Positions 17,140 to 25,645 are shown, counted from the stretch's first letter. The stretch: DNA of 64,000 bases from Alteriqipengyuania lutimaris (GCF_003363135.1 NZ_QRBB01000001.1:558001-622000), one strand, 5' to 3'. Program-made: numbers and translations. Notes: a model not told the origin generated them from the letters alone.

Positions 17140-18222
17140 ATGATTGCTCCGGGCGGAACCATCGGCATTCTGGGAGGCGGCCAGCTGGGCCGGATGATGG
17201 CGGTCTGCGCCGCGCATCTGGGCTATCATGTGATCGCCTACGCGCCCGAAGACGACGCGGTGATCGCACAGGTGTGCGACGAATATATCAGCGCCGACTG
17301 GTACGATGCCGCCGCGCTCAAGGCCTTTGCCGACCGGTGCGACGTGGTCACGCTCGAATTCGAGAACGTGCCCGCCGCCCCTCTCGAAGCGATCGCCGAC
17401 AAGCTCGCGCCGCATCCGCGCGCGCTGGCGATCGCGCAGGACCGGTTGGCGGAAAAGCGCTTCGTGAAGGAGCTGGGCGGCACGCCGGCGGCTTTCCACG
17501 CGGTCGATTCGCGCGAAGACCTGCTCACCGGGATCGACGAGGTGGGCGCACCCGCGATCCTCAAGACGCGGCGCGACGGCTACGATGGCAAGGGCCAGTG
17601 GCGGATCGCCTCGCGCGAAGAGGCCGAAGCGCTCGACCTGCCCGATCAGCCCTGCGTTCTCGAAGGGTTCGTTAACTTCGAATGCGAATTCTCGGTCATC
17701 CTCGCGCGGCGCGAAGATGGCGCGGTGGTCTTCTGGGAAAGCCCGCAGAACGGGCACGAGGACGGCATTCTCGCCCGCTCGACCCTGCCGGGCGCGGATA
17801 TCATCGGCCAGCAGGTGGGCGAAGCGCGGCGGCTGGCGCAGGCGGTGGCCGAAAAGCTCGGCTATGTCGGCGTGCTGACGCTCGAATTCTTCGCCGGCAA
17901 GGACGGCCCGATCTTCAACGAGATGGCGCCGCGGGTCCACAATTCGGGCCACTGGACGATCGAGGGCGCGGCGACGAGCCAGTTCGAGAACCACATCCGC
18001 GCGATTCTTGGCCTGCCGCTGGGCGACATCCGCCGCGTGGCGCCGCGCGTGGTGATGGAGAACGTGATCGGCCCCGCCGCCGCGACCGCACACGAGGCGC
18101 TCAACCATCCGGGCGCACACCTGCACCTCTACGGCAAGACCGACGCGCCCGAGGGCCGGAAGATGGGCCATATCACGCGACTGGAGTGGCCGGACGAGGG
18201 CCCCGAAGAGGATAACGCCTGA
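17140..18222 (+). CDS. purK: N5-carboxyaminoimidazole ribonucleotide synthase
   Basis: 360-residue ATP-grasp enzyme. The N-terminal nucleotide loop is IGILGGGQLGRMM; the central lid and ATP site include PAILKTRRDGYDGKGQW; the metal-binding end is FFAGKDGPIFNEMAPRVHNSG. It carboxylates AIR with bicarbonate and ATP to make N5-CAIR, the substrate of PurE. ATG 17140 gives the standard N-terminus; the in-frame ATG at 17107 would overlap purE and adds non-family residues. Its stop overlaps the folA start (TGATG). Confidence 0.97.
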   Translation: MIAPGGTIGILGGGQLGRMMAVCAAHLGYHVIAYAPEDDAVIAQVCDEYISADWYDAAALKAFADRCDVVTLEFENVPAAPLEAIADKLAPHPRALAIAQDRLAEKRFVKELGGTPAAFHAVDSREDLLTGIDEVGAPAILKTRRDGYDGKGQWRIASREEAEALDLPDQPCVLEGFVNFECEFSVILARREDGAVVFWESPQNGHEDGILARSTLPGADIIGQQVGEARRLAQAVAEKLGYVGVLTLEFFAGKDGPIFNEMAPRVHNSGHWTIEGAATSQFENHIRAILGLPLGDIRRVAPRVVMENVIGPAAATAHEALNHPGAHLHLYGKTDAPEGRKMGHITRLEWPDEGPEEDNA

Positions 18223-18713
18223 TGGTCGAAGACACGCTGTTCCTCGTCTATGCGCGCGCCGCCAATGGCGCGATCGGCAAGGATGGCGGGCTGCCCTGGC
18301 ACATCCCGGCGGACCTGAAGCACTTCAAGGACGTGACCATGGGCAAGCCGATGATCATGGGCCGCAAGACCTTCGAGAGCTTTCCCTCCCCGCTCCCCGG
18401 TCGCCGCCACATCGTGCTGACCCGTGACAGCGAGTGGCAGGCCGACGGGGCGGAACGCGCGATGTCCGTGCCCGAAGCGCTGGCGGCTGCGGGGGGCGAG
18501 GAAACCGCGGTGATCGGCGGCTCCGAAGTCTTCGTGCTGTTCGAACCGCAGGCGGAGCGAATCGAGCTGACCCAGATCCACGCCGACTACGAAGGCGACA
18601 CTTTCATGGACGCGCCCGACGAATCGCGCTGGCAGGAGGTCGCGCGCGAAGATCACGAGGCGAGCGGCGATACGCCCGCGTTCTCGTTCATCACCTACGA
18701 GCGGCGCGCGTGA
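18222..18713 (+). CDS. folA: Dihydrofolate reductase
   Basis: 163 residues, typical DHFR length. Conserved parts are ARAANGAIGKDGGLPWHIPADLKHFK (cofactor and folate contacts, quoted here as LPWHIPADLKHFK), MGRKTFESF, RHIVLTRD and VIGGSEVF. It reduces dihydrofolate to tetrahydrofolate with NADPH, feeding one-carbon units to the purine pathway encoded just upstream. It overlaps purK by one base, and the following dipeptidase begins with a GTG overlapping its stop. Confidence 0.96.
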   Translation: MVEDTLFLVYARAANGAIGKDGGLPWHIPADLKHFKDVTMGKPMIMGRKTFESFPSPLPGRRHIVLTRDSEWQADGAERAMSVPEALAAAGGEETAVIGGSEVFVLFEPQAERIELTQIHADYEGDTFMDAPDESRWQEVAREDHEASGDTPAFSFITYERRA

Positions 18714-19912
18714 AGAAAACCGTCCTGATCATCGTCGGGCTGGTACTGCTGATCGGCATCGCAGGTTTCTTCCAGTTCGCGCCCGGTATTGCCGAGCGGG
18801 GCATGAACCAGATCGACGGCGAAGAACTGATCGCGGTGTCGGACGAGGCGAAGGCGCTGCACGAGACGCTGACCATCGTCGATCTGCATTCGGACACGCT
18901 GCTGTGGAACCGCAACCTGCTCAGCCGCGCGAATCGCGGCCATATGGACCTGCCGCGCCTCGAAGAGGGCAATGTCGCGCTGCAGGTGTTCTCCAGCGTC
19001 ACCAAGACGCCCAAGGGCCAGAACTACGACGCCAACACCGCCGACAGCGACAACATCACGCTGCTCGCCGTCGCGCAGCTGCAACCCGCGCGCACATGGA
19101 CCAGCCTGCTCGAACGCTCGCTGTGGCACGCCGAGAAGCTCGACCGGGCTGAGGCGAATTCGGACGGCGAACTGGTGAAGGTCGCGGACCTGGGCGATCT
19201 GGATGCGCTGCTGCAGGCCCGATCCGGCGACGGGCCCAAGCCGGTCGGCGCGCTGCTCAGCATCGAAGGGCTGCACAATCTCGAAGGCAATATCGCCAAT
19301 CTCGGCAAGCTGCGCGAAGCGGGCTTCCGCATGGCCAGCCTGACGCATTTCTTCGACACCGATCTCGCCGGTTCGATGCACGGGGTCGAGAAGGGCGGAC
19401 TGACCGATCGGGGCCGCGCGGCGATCAAGCGGATGGAACAGATCGGCATGATCGTCGACATCGCACATTGCAGCCATGCCTGCGTGGCGGACATTCTCGC
19501 GATGGCGCGCCGCCCGGTCGTCTACAGCCACGGCGGGGTGCAGGCAACCTGCCAAGTCAACCGCAACCTGACCGACGAGGAAATTCGCGGAGTCGCGAAG
19601 ACCGGCGGCGTGGTCGGCATCGGCTACTGGGACGGAGCCGTGTGTGGCACGTCCCCGCGCGATACGGCCAAGGCGATGAAGCATGTGCGTGATCTGGTGG
19701 GTATCGATTACGTCGCGCTGGGCAGCGATTACGACGGCGCGGTGACCGTGCGATTCGACACTTCCGAACTGGTGCAGGTCACACAGGCGCTGATCGACGA
19801 AGGCTTTAGCGCCGACGAGGTCCGCGCCGTGATGGGCGGCAATGCGCTTCGCGTGCTGCGCGAAGACCTCGGCCCGATGCGCGCGCCGGCGGAGCAGGCG
19901 GAAGCGGTATGA
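18710..19912 (+). CDS. Membrane dipeptidase (peptidase family M19)
   Basis: 400 residues starting at GTG 18710, which overlaps the folA stop (GTGA). Residues 3-25 form a hydrophobic anchor or uncleaved signal, so the enzyme probably faces the periplasm. M19 zinc ligands are recognisable: HSD in IVDLHSDTL, Glu in LLSIEGLHN, His in DIAHCSHACV and YSHGGV, and Asp in LGSDYDGAV. Relatives hydrolyse dipeptides, including D-amino-acid ones. It probably recycles wall or dietary dipeptides. Its stop overlaps the ribF start. Confidence 0.93.
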   Translation: MKKTVLIIVGLVLLIGIAGFFQFAPGIAERGMNQIDGEELIAVSDEAKALHETLTIVDLHSDTLLWNRNLLSRANRGHMDLPRLEEGNVALQVFSSVTKTPKGQNYDANTADSDNITLLAVAQLQPARTWTSLLERSLWHAEKLDRAEANSDGELVKVADLGDLDALLQARSGDGPKPVGALLSIEGLHNLEGNIANLGKLREAGFRMASLTHFFDTDLAGSMHGVEKGGLTDRGRAAIKRMEQIGMIVDIAHCSHACVADILAMARRPVVYSHGGVQATCQVNRNLTDEEIRGVAKTGGVVGIGYWDGAVCGTSPRDTAKAMKHVRDLVGIDYVALGSDYDGAVTVRFDTSELVQVTQALIDEGFSADEVRAVMGGNALRVLREDLGPMRAPAEQAEAV

Positions 19913-20838
19913 GGTGGCTCGATCACCGCGAGCCGGTGCCCGCGCCCTTGCGCGGGGCGATCGTGGCGCTCGGCAATTTCGACGGGTTCCACAAGGGCCA
20001 CCAGGCGGTCGCGGGCGAGGCGATCCGCTGGGCGCGCGAGGAAGAGCGCCCGGTGATCGTCGCCACCTTCGATCCGCATCCGGTGCAGTTCTTCCGGCCC
20101 GACACGCCGCCCTTCCGCCTGACCAGCCTCGAACAGCGGCACGAGCTCTATCTCGCCTTCGGGGCGACCGCGATGCTGGTGTTCCACTTCGATGCCGAGC
20201 TGGCTGGCACCAGCGCGGAAGACTTCATCGAGCATATCCTGGTCGAGCGGTTCGGCGCGCACGGCGTGCTGACGGGCGAGGATTTCACTTTCGGCAAGGG
20301 TGCGAAGGGCAATGTCACGCTGCTGAAAGAGCACGGCGCGAAGCATGGGCTCGAAGCGCGCACCGTATCGGCGGTGAGTGAGGGCGACACGGTCGTCTCC
20401 TCCAGCCGGATTCGCGATCTCCTGAAGGATGGCGAGCCGCAGGCCGCCGCCCATCTGCTCACCCGCCCCTTCGCGATTCGCGGGATCGTGGAGCATGGTG
20501 ACAAGCGGGGGCGCGAAATCGGCTACCCCACCGCCAACCTCGCGCTCGAGGATTACCTGCGCCCGCACTACGGGATCTATGCGGTGACGGGCCGCATCCT
20601 GTCCTCGGGCGAAGAGCTGCAGGGCGCGGCCAATATCGGCATCCGCCCGCAGTTCGAACCGGCCAAGGAACTGCTCGAGCCCTATTTCTTCGACTTTTCG
20701 GGCGACCTCTACGGGCAGGAGATCGAAGTCGCGCTGCACCACTTCATCCGGCCCGAAGCCAGGTTCGACGGGCTCGACGCGCTGATCGCGCAGATGGACC
20801 GGGATTGTGCGGCAGCACGTCGACTGCTGGCGAAGTAG
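19909..20838 (+). CDS. ribF: Bifunctional riboflavin kinase / FAD synthetase
   Basis: 309 residues. The N-terminal adenylyltransferase half has GNFDGFHKGHQ and TFDPHPVQFF. The C-terminal kinase half has RGIVEHGDKRGREIGYPTANL and YGIYAVTG. It converts riboflavin to FMN and then FAD. The ATG overlaps the dipeptidase stop (ATGA). It is the last gene of the gpmA run. The next gene on the strand is ileS after a 345-base gap; ribF upstream of ileS is a common bacterial order. Confidence 0.96.
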   Translation: MRWLDHREPVPAPLRGAIVALGNFDGFHKGHQAVAGEAIRWAREEERPVIVATFDPHPVQFFRPDTPPFRLTSLEQRHELYLAFGATAMLVFHFDAELAGTSAEDFIEHILVERFGAHGVLTGEDFTFGKGAKGNVTLLKEHGAKHGLEARTVSAVSEGDTVVSSSRIRDLLKDGEPQAAAHLLTRPFAIRGIVEHGDKRGREIGYPTANLALEDYLRPHYGIYAVTGRILSSGEELQGAANIGIRPQFEPAKELLEPYFFDFSGDLYGQEIEVALHHFIRPEARFDGLDALIAQMDRDCAAARRLLAK

Positions 20839-21183
20839 GTTTTGGTGCCAAGGGCGCGGAGCGGCTTCTGACACACTTGGCACACTGTCCTGGGGTCAAA
20901 AACCGGCTGCTGTTGTGGGGGTGAATCTCATGACGCGAGAATTGCCGGACAGGCCATGATGGCCCGCCCCTTTTTGCGTGCGGCTCAGCTGCGGTGCGTG
21001 AGGATCCACGGTATGAAAGAGCGAAGCGAAATTAGCGGGTCGGGGGCATGTAGGACACAGCATAGCTTCGAGGCCCGCATGGCATTTGCGCGCCTCCCCT
21101 AGAATCTCTGCGCGAACCGATGTCGGACGCCGACCATCGAAAAATTGCGCGATGCACAAGGCCCCGCTAAGGCCTCGCGCCTG
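20839..21183. other. 345-base gap between ribF and ileS with two inverted repeats
   Basis: No credible gene is seen. A perfect 8-base inverted repeat, GTGCCAAG (20845-20852) and CTTGGCAC (20876-20883), spans a 23-base loop just after ribF. A short hairpin GGCCA-TGA-TGGCC (20952-20964) is followed six bases later by five T (20971-20975); it could be a weak terminator for the gpmA-ribF run. The ileS promoter must lie in the right part, but I cannot assign -35/-10 boxes. An 87-codon minus-strand frame across the gap looks spurious. Confidence 0.5.
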
Positions 21184-24099
21184 ATGAGCGACGATACCAA
21201 GAAGGACTGGCGGGACACCGTCTTCCTGCCGAAAACCGATTTCCCCATGAAAGCCGGGCTCCCCCAGAAGGAGCCGGGCATTCTGGCCGGGTGGCAGGAC
21301 AGCGACCTACACGCCGCGCTGCGCGCCGAGCGTGCGGGCGCGGAAAAGTTCATCCTCCACGATGGCCCGCCCTATGCGAACGGCGATATCCACGTCGGCC
21401 ACGCGCTCAATCATATCCTCAAGGACATGGTCGTGCGCACGCAGAGCCTGCTAGGCAAGGATGCGCCCTACGTACCCGGGTGGGACTGCCACGGCCTGCC
21501 GATCGAGTGGAAGGTCGAGGAACAGTACCGCAAGAAGAAACTCAACAAGGACGAGGTCCCGCGCGCCGAATTCCGCGCCGAATGCCGCGCCTATGCGCGC
21601 AAGTGGGTCGATACCCAGCGCGAACAGTTGAAGCGCCTCGGCATCCTGGGCGACTGGGACAATCCCTACCTCACCATGGACTACGACAGCGAAGCGACGA
21701 TCGTCGCCGAGCTGATGAAGTTCGCCGAAGCGGGTAATCTCTATCGCGGCTCCAAGCCGGTGATGTGGAGCCCGGTCGAAAAGACCGCACTCGCCGAAGC
21801 CGAGGTCGAGTACGAGGACATCACGAGCACGCAGATCGATGTGGCGTTCGAGATCGTCGAATCTCCGATCCCGGAACTGGCCGGCGCGCATGCGGTGATC
21901 TGGACGACCACGCCGTGGACGATCCCGGTGAATCAGGCTTTGGCTTACGGGCCTGAGGTTGAGTACGCACTCATCAGCTGGCCTAACGTGAAATATCTTG
22001 TCGCTCGTGAATTGGCGGCGGAGTTTATCACTCGGATAACGAGTGTTCCGAGCGGACAGCCCATGGAGCCGTGGCCGGAGGCCGATCAGTGGGATGAGCA
22101 TCTGAAGCTTTTCAAAGGCTCCGACCTCGCCGGCACCAAGGTCCGCCACCCGATGCACACCCTCGGCGGGTTCTACGAAAAACTCCGCCCGATGCTGCCG
22201 GGCGACTTCGTCACCACCGACTCCGGTACCGGCCTCGTCCACATGTCGCCCGACCATGGCGAGGACGATTTCTACCTGTGCCGCGAGAACGGGATCGACC
22301 CGGTCTTCGCGGTCGACGATGGCGGCGTGTACCGCGACGACTGGCCGTGGCTGGGCGGGGACGACGAGCGCCGCCGCGCGGTCATCAACCCCAAGTTCAA
22401 CGCGCCCGACGGGCCGATCTGCTCGGACCTCTCCGAAGCAGGCGCGCTGCTGAGCGCGAGCGCGGACTACAAGCACTCCTACCCGCACTCGTGGCGCTCC
22501 AAGGCGAAGATCATCTATCGCTGCACGCCGCAGTGGTTCGTGCCGATGGACAAGCCCTTATCGCCCTCTCCCCTTGAGGGGAGAGGGTTGGGAGAGGGGG
22601 CCTCGAGGGATGCCCTCGGCCAGCCCCTCCCCCCAACCCCCTCCCCTGAAGTGGAGGGGGAGAATACGCTGCGCAGCCGCGCGATGGGCGAGATCGAACG
22701 CGTGCGCTTCGTGCCCGAGCGAGGGCGCAATCGCATCCGCTCGATGGTCGAAGGGCGGCCCGACTGGGTGCTTTCGCGCCAGCGCGCGTGGGGCGTGCCG
22801 ATCACGCTGTTCGTCCGCAAGGACGGCACCTACCTGCAGGACGCTGCCGTGAACCAGCGCGTCGTCGATGCCATCCGCGAGGGCGGCGTCGATGCGTGGG
22901 ACGAGGGGCGCACGGCCGAATTCCTCGGGACCGAGCACAACCCCGACGATTTCGAGATGGTGCACGACATCCTCGACGTGTGGTTCGATTCGGGCTGCAC
23001 GCATGTCTTCGTGCTCGAAAGCGATCGCTGGCCCGCGCTCACCTGGCCCGCCAACCTCTACCTCGAAGGCAGCGACCAGCATCGCGGCTGGTTCCAGTCC
23101 TCGCTGCTGGAAAGCTGCGCCACGCGCGGCCGTGCGCCCTATGACCAGGTGCTGACCCATGGCTTCACCATGGACCAGAACGGGCGCAAGATGTCGAAGA
23201 GCCTCGGCAACACGGTCGATCCGCTCAAGATCGTCGACCAGTACGGCGCGGATATCCTGCGGCTGTGGGCGCTGAGCGTCGATTCGACGATGGACCACCG
23301 CATCGGCGACGAGATCCTGAAGGGCGTTGCCGACCAGTACCGCAAGCTGCGCAACACCTTCCGCTACATGCTCGGCGCGCTCGAGGGCTACGAGGCGTCG
23401 GAAGCGGTCGATTATGCCGAGATGCCCGAGCTTGAGCGCTATACGCTGCACCAGCTGGCGCAGCTCGATGTCAGGCTGCGGCAGGCGATCACGGAATACG
23501 ACTTCAACGAATACACCCGCCTGCTGACCGAGTTCGCGAACGAGGACCTGTCGGCCTTCCTGTTCGATATCCGCAAGGACCGGCTCTATTGCGACGATCC
23601 GGCGTGGACCCAGCGGCGCGCGTATCGCACAGTGCTCGATACGCTGTTCCAGGCGCTGGTGCGCTACGCCGCGCCGGTGCTGGTCTTCACCGCCGAGGAA
23701 GTGTGGACCACCCGCTTCCCCGAGGCGAAGAGCATCCACCTGCAGCAGGTCCACCCGCTTCCGGGTGAGTGGCTCAACGAAAAGCTAGCTACGCGTTTCG
23801 CCGCGCTGCGCGAGCTTCGCGAGGATGTGACCGAAGCGATCGAGCCGCTGCGGCGCGAGAAAACGATCCGTTCCAGCAACGAAGCGGCAGTGTCCGTGCC
23901 CGCCAAGTCCGTGCCGGAAGGGTTCGACATGGACGACCTTGCCGAACTGTTCATCGCCGCGTCAGTCGCCACGCACGAAGGGGAAGGGGTGACCGTTACC
24001 CGATCCTCCTGTAACAAGTGTGGCCGTTGCTGGCGCCTTCTGCCGAGCGTTTCGGAAGATGGCGACCTGTGCGATCGCTGTGAGAAGGTGGTAGACTGA
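21184..24099 (+). CDS. ileS: Isoleucyl-tRNA synthetase, with an in-frame palindromic insert
   Basis: 971 residues. Class I motifs are present: a HIGH-type HVGH at about 71-74, KMSKS in GRKMSKSLGN, the editing-domain WTTTPWTIPVNQ, and a C-terminal zinc finger (CNKCGRCWRL...CDRC). It charges tRNA-Ile. ATG 21184 (MSDDTKKDW) is preferred over an upstream reading from 21145. Two oddities: a 98-bp palindromic repeat read in frame at about residues 461-493, directly after WFVPMDK, and a stretch at about residues 250-314 with unusual codons. Both lie between conserved blocks and leave all catalytic motifs intact, so the protein is probably functional. lspA overlaps its stop. Confidence 0.96.
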   Translation: MSDDTKKDWRDTVFLPKTDFPMKAGLPQKEPGILAGWQDSDLHAALRAERAGAEKFILHDGPPYANGDIHVGHALNHILKDMVVRTQSLLGKDAPYVPGWDCHGLPIEWKVEEQYRKKKLNKDEVPRAEFRAECRAYARKWVDTQREQLKRLGILGDWDNPYLTMDYDSEATIVAELMKFAEAGNLYRGSKPVMWSPVEKTALAEAEVEYEDITSTQIDVAFEIVESPIPELAGAHAVIWTTTPWTIPVNQALAYGPEVEYALISWPNVKYLVARELAAEFITRITSVPSGQPMEPWPEADQWDEHLKLFKGSDLAGTKVRHPMHTLGGFYEKLRPMLPGDFVTTDSGTGLVHMSPDHGEDDFYLCRENGIDPVFAVDDGGVYRDDWPWLGGDDERRRAVINPKFNAPDGPICSDLSEAGALLSASADYKHSYPHSWRSKAKIIYRCTPQWFVPMDKPLSPSPLEGRGLGEGASRDALGQPLPPTPSPEVEGENTLRSRAMGEIERVRFVPERGRNRIRSMVEGRPDWVLSRQRAWGVPITLFVRKDGTYLQDAAVNQRVVDAIREGGVDAWDEGRTAEFLGTEHNPDDFEMVHDILDVWFDSGCTHVFVLESDRWPALTWPANLYLEGSDQHRGWFQSSLLESCATRGRAPYDQVLTHGFTMDQNGRKMSKSLGNTVDPLKIVDQYGADILRLWALSVDSTMDHRIGDEILKGVADQYRKLRNTFRYMLGALEGYEASEAVDYAEMPELERYTLHQLAQLDVRLRQAITEYDFNEYTRLLTEFANEDLSAFLFDIRKDRLYCDDPAWTQRRAYRTVLDTLFQALVRYAAPVLVFTAEEVWTTRFPEAKSIHLQQVHPLPGEWLNEKLATRFAALRELREDVTEAIEPLRREKTIRSSNEAAVSVPAKSVPEGFDMDDLAELFIAASVATHEGEGVTVTRSSCNKCGRCWRLLPSVSEDGDLCDRCEKVVD
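22564..22661. repeat. Palindromic repeat element inside ileS
   Basis: A 98-bp compound palindrome. The left arm (22564-22599) itself folds as CCCTCTCCCC-TTGA-GGGGAGAGGG and continues with TTGGGAGAGGGG. The right arm (22624-22661) is an imperfect inverted copy, CCCCTCCCCCCAACCCCC and onward. The centre holds a third hairpin, CGAGGG-ATG-CCCTCG. Translated in the ileS frame it gives SPSPLEGRGLGEG and later PLPPTPSPEVEGE. Peptides of this kind are, from memory, a hallmark of dispersed repeats in alphaproteobacterial genomes. It resembles Rickettsia palindromic elements in landing within a gene without breaking the frame. Confidence 0.85.
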
Positions 24100-24626
24100 T
24101 GGACGGTGCCTGGAACCGGCGGATGGCGGGCTTTGCGCTCGCGGGCCTGATCTTCGGCCTCGACCAGCTGGTGAAATGGCTCGTGCGCGTTCCGCTGGAG
24201 CTGGAGCAGCGCGCGGTGATCGAGCTGCTGCCCTTCTTCGACCTGCGCTGGACGCAGAATTTCGGCATTTCGCTCGGCCTGTTCGAAGCCGACAGCGTGG
24301 AAACGCGCTGGATTCTCGTTTTCGGGACCGCCGCCATCGCGGTCATCGTGCTTTTGTGGATGCTGCGCGAGCGTGCCGCAGGCGACATCTTCGGCCTCGG
24401 GCTGATCCTCGGCGGCGCATTCGGCAATATCCTCGACCGCGTGCTTTGGGGCTACGTGATCGACTATGCCGACCTGCACTTCGGCACCTTCCGCCCGTTT
24501 CTCATCTTCAACATCGCCGATGCCGCCATCACCATCGGCGTCCTCATCATCCTTGCCCGCTCGTTTTTCCTGCGCGACAAGAGCGCCGAAGAAAACGACA
24601 TGCAGTTAGCTGCGAAAGAGAGCTGA
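24099..24626 (+). CDS. lspA: Lipoprotein signal peptidase (signal peptidase II)
   Basis: 175 residues with four membrane helices. The two catalytic aspartates are in GGAFGNILDRV and FNIADAAITIG. It cleaves the signal peptide of diacylated prolipoproteins in the inner membrane; several substrates with lipoboxes are encoded in this window. The ATG overlaps the ileS stop (TGATG), the classic ileS-lspA pairing, and the next gene encodes a lipoprotein two bases after its stop. Confidence 0.96.
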   Translation: MDGAWNRRMAGFALAGLIFGLDQLVKWLVRVPLELEQRAVIELLPFFDLRWTQNFGISLGLFEADSVETRWILVFGTAAIAVIVLLWMLRERAAGDIFGLGLILGGAFGNILDRVLWGYVIDYADLHFGTFRPFLIFNIADAAITIGVLIILARSFFLRDKSAEENDMQLAAKES

Positions 24627-24628
24627 AA

Positions 24629-25039
24629 ATGCGCACGAAGAGCCTCCTCATCCTGACCACCTTCGCCATGGGGCTGAGCGCCTGCGGCAGCGGTGGCGGC
24701 ATTCTCGCCCGCGAACGGCCCGACGAATTCGCGGTGCAGCGGCAGGCACCGCTAGTGGTTCCGCCCGACTTCAGCCTGGCACCGCCCGCGCCCGGCGCCC
24801 CGCGCCCGACCGAGGGGACTGCGGCCGAACAGGCGCTCGAAGCGATCTTCGGCGGGCCTGCGGCGCGCAGCGAAGTCGAAGCTGCGGCGCTCAGCCGCGC
24901 GGGAGAGGCCGCTCCCGGCATCCGATCGTCGGTGGGCGACACCCAGACGCAGACGGTCGCCAAGGGCCGCGTGACGCGCGACATCATCGCCGCGCCCGAA
25001 GGCGATGGCGGCTCTGCCCAGGCAGTCATCCCCGGCTGA
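24629..25039 (+). CDS. DUF3035 family lipoprotein
   Basis: 136 residues. The signal peptide ends in a lipobox (MGLSACG, Cys near 19). The mature part contains RPDEFAVQRQAPLVVPPDF, the conserved core of DUF3035, then a Pro/Ala-rich tail. In alphaproteobacteria this family follows lspA and is often annotated as a possible outer-membrane assembly lipoprotein. That role is not shown here. The ATG lies two bases after lspA, so ileS-lspA-this gene form one operon. LspA would process this protein. Confidence 0.85.
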   Translation: MRTKSLLILTTFAMGLSACGSGGGILARERPDEFAVQRQAPLVVPPDFSLAPPAPGAPRPTEGTAAEQALEAIFGGPAARSEVEAAALSRAGEAAPGIRSSVGDTQTQTVAKGRVTRDIIAAPEGDGGSAQAVIPG

Positions 25040-25133
25040 CCCGCCTGTCAGCCGTCGCAGCGGTGCGGCGATACCTCTCCCTAGTCTTTCCGAAGCGAAT
25101 CGGTCTGGCATCTCCGCGCCTTGGCGACTAACG

Positions 25134-25147
25134 ACTACAATTGTAGT
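25134..25147. promoter_or_regulatory. Dyad operator of BlaI/MecI/CopY type (TACA-AT-TGTA)
   Basis: Perfect 14-bp palindrome ACTACAATTGTAGT in the gap before urcA, 165 bases upstream of its ATG. The core TACAATTGTA fits the TACA-NN-TGTA dyad bound by BlaI, MecI and CopY repressors. It contains TACAAT, which could also serve as a -10 box. No repressor gene of this family is in the window, so a regulator encoded elsewhere would be needed. Confidence 0.5.
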
Positions 25148-25206
25148 TCGTCGATGCGAGATGGTCGTTTATCCCTGATTCCGTAGCGTCCGTCGACGAA
25201 TCACGG

Positions 25207-25224
25207 CGCCCGTCGAAACGGGCG
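25207..25224 (+). other. Perfect hairpin in the urcA leader
   Basis: Stem CGCCCGT/ACGGGCG of 7 bp closed by the tetraloop CGAA. A second inverted pair follows, GCGCCGCA (25229-25236) with TGCGGCGC (25259-25266). No T-run follows, so it is not an ordinary terminator. If transcription starts near the upstream dyad, both structures would lie in the urcA 5' untranslated region. Confidence 0.45.
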
Positions 25225-25312
25225 TGCGGCGCCGCAAACGATGCCGCACATCGGTGGCTGCGGCGCACGACCCTTTTCCCCCAATGTGCGCCGCAACCTT
25301 GGAGGAAAGACC

Positions 25313-25624
25313 ATGAAAACGTCCCTAGTCCCCGCCCTCTCGATCTTCGCGGCCCTCGGCCTTGCCCTGCCAGCGGTCCCCGCTGCGGCGCAGAGCCAGT
25401 CGGTCCAAGTCGACTATGCCGACCTCAATCTCGCCACCCCAGAAGGACAGGCGCAGCTCGATCGGCGCATCGACAAGGCCGCGCGTGAGGTCTGCGGTAC
25501 CGACCGCGCGGTAACCGGCACCCGCTTGAAGAACCCTGCCGCGATGAAATGCCTCAAGTCGGCCAAGGAGCAGATCGGCGAGCAGATCGCCGCGCGGATC
25601 GAAGAGCAAAAGCTCGGCGGATGA
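25313..25624 (+). CDS. UrcA family secreted protein
   Basis: 103 residues. An N-terminal signal peptide (MKTSLVPALS...VPAAAQ, cleavage near 29) indicates export. The mature domain VQVDYADLNLATPEGQAQLDRRI...AAREVCG with a second Cys in AAMKCLKSA is the UrcA pattern; the two cysteines may form a disulfide. The family is named after a uranium-responsive Caulobacter gene; its function is unknown. ATG 25313 has an excellent GGAGGAAAGACC site. It is monocistronic: a terminator follows at once and a dyad operator lies upstream. Confidence 0.88.
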   Translation: MKTSLVPALSIFAALGLALPAVPAAAQSQSVQVDYADLNLATPEGQAQLDRRIDKAAREVCGTDRAVTGTRLKNPAAMKCLKSAKEQIGEQIAARIEEQKLGG

Positions 25625-25645
25625 CGCAGCCCACACGCTCCACTG

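Noticed and set aside
20896..21159. 87-codon minus-strand frame in the ribF-ileS gap
   Set aside because: Composition unlike coding sequence, no ribosome site, no similarity recognised, and it faces the ileS promoter region.
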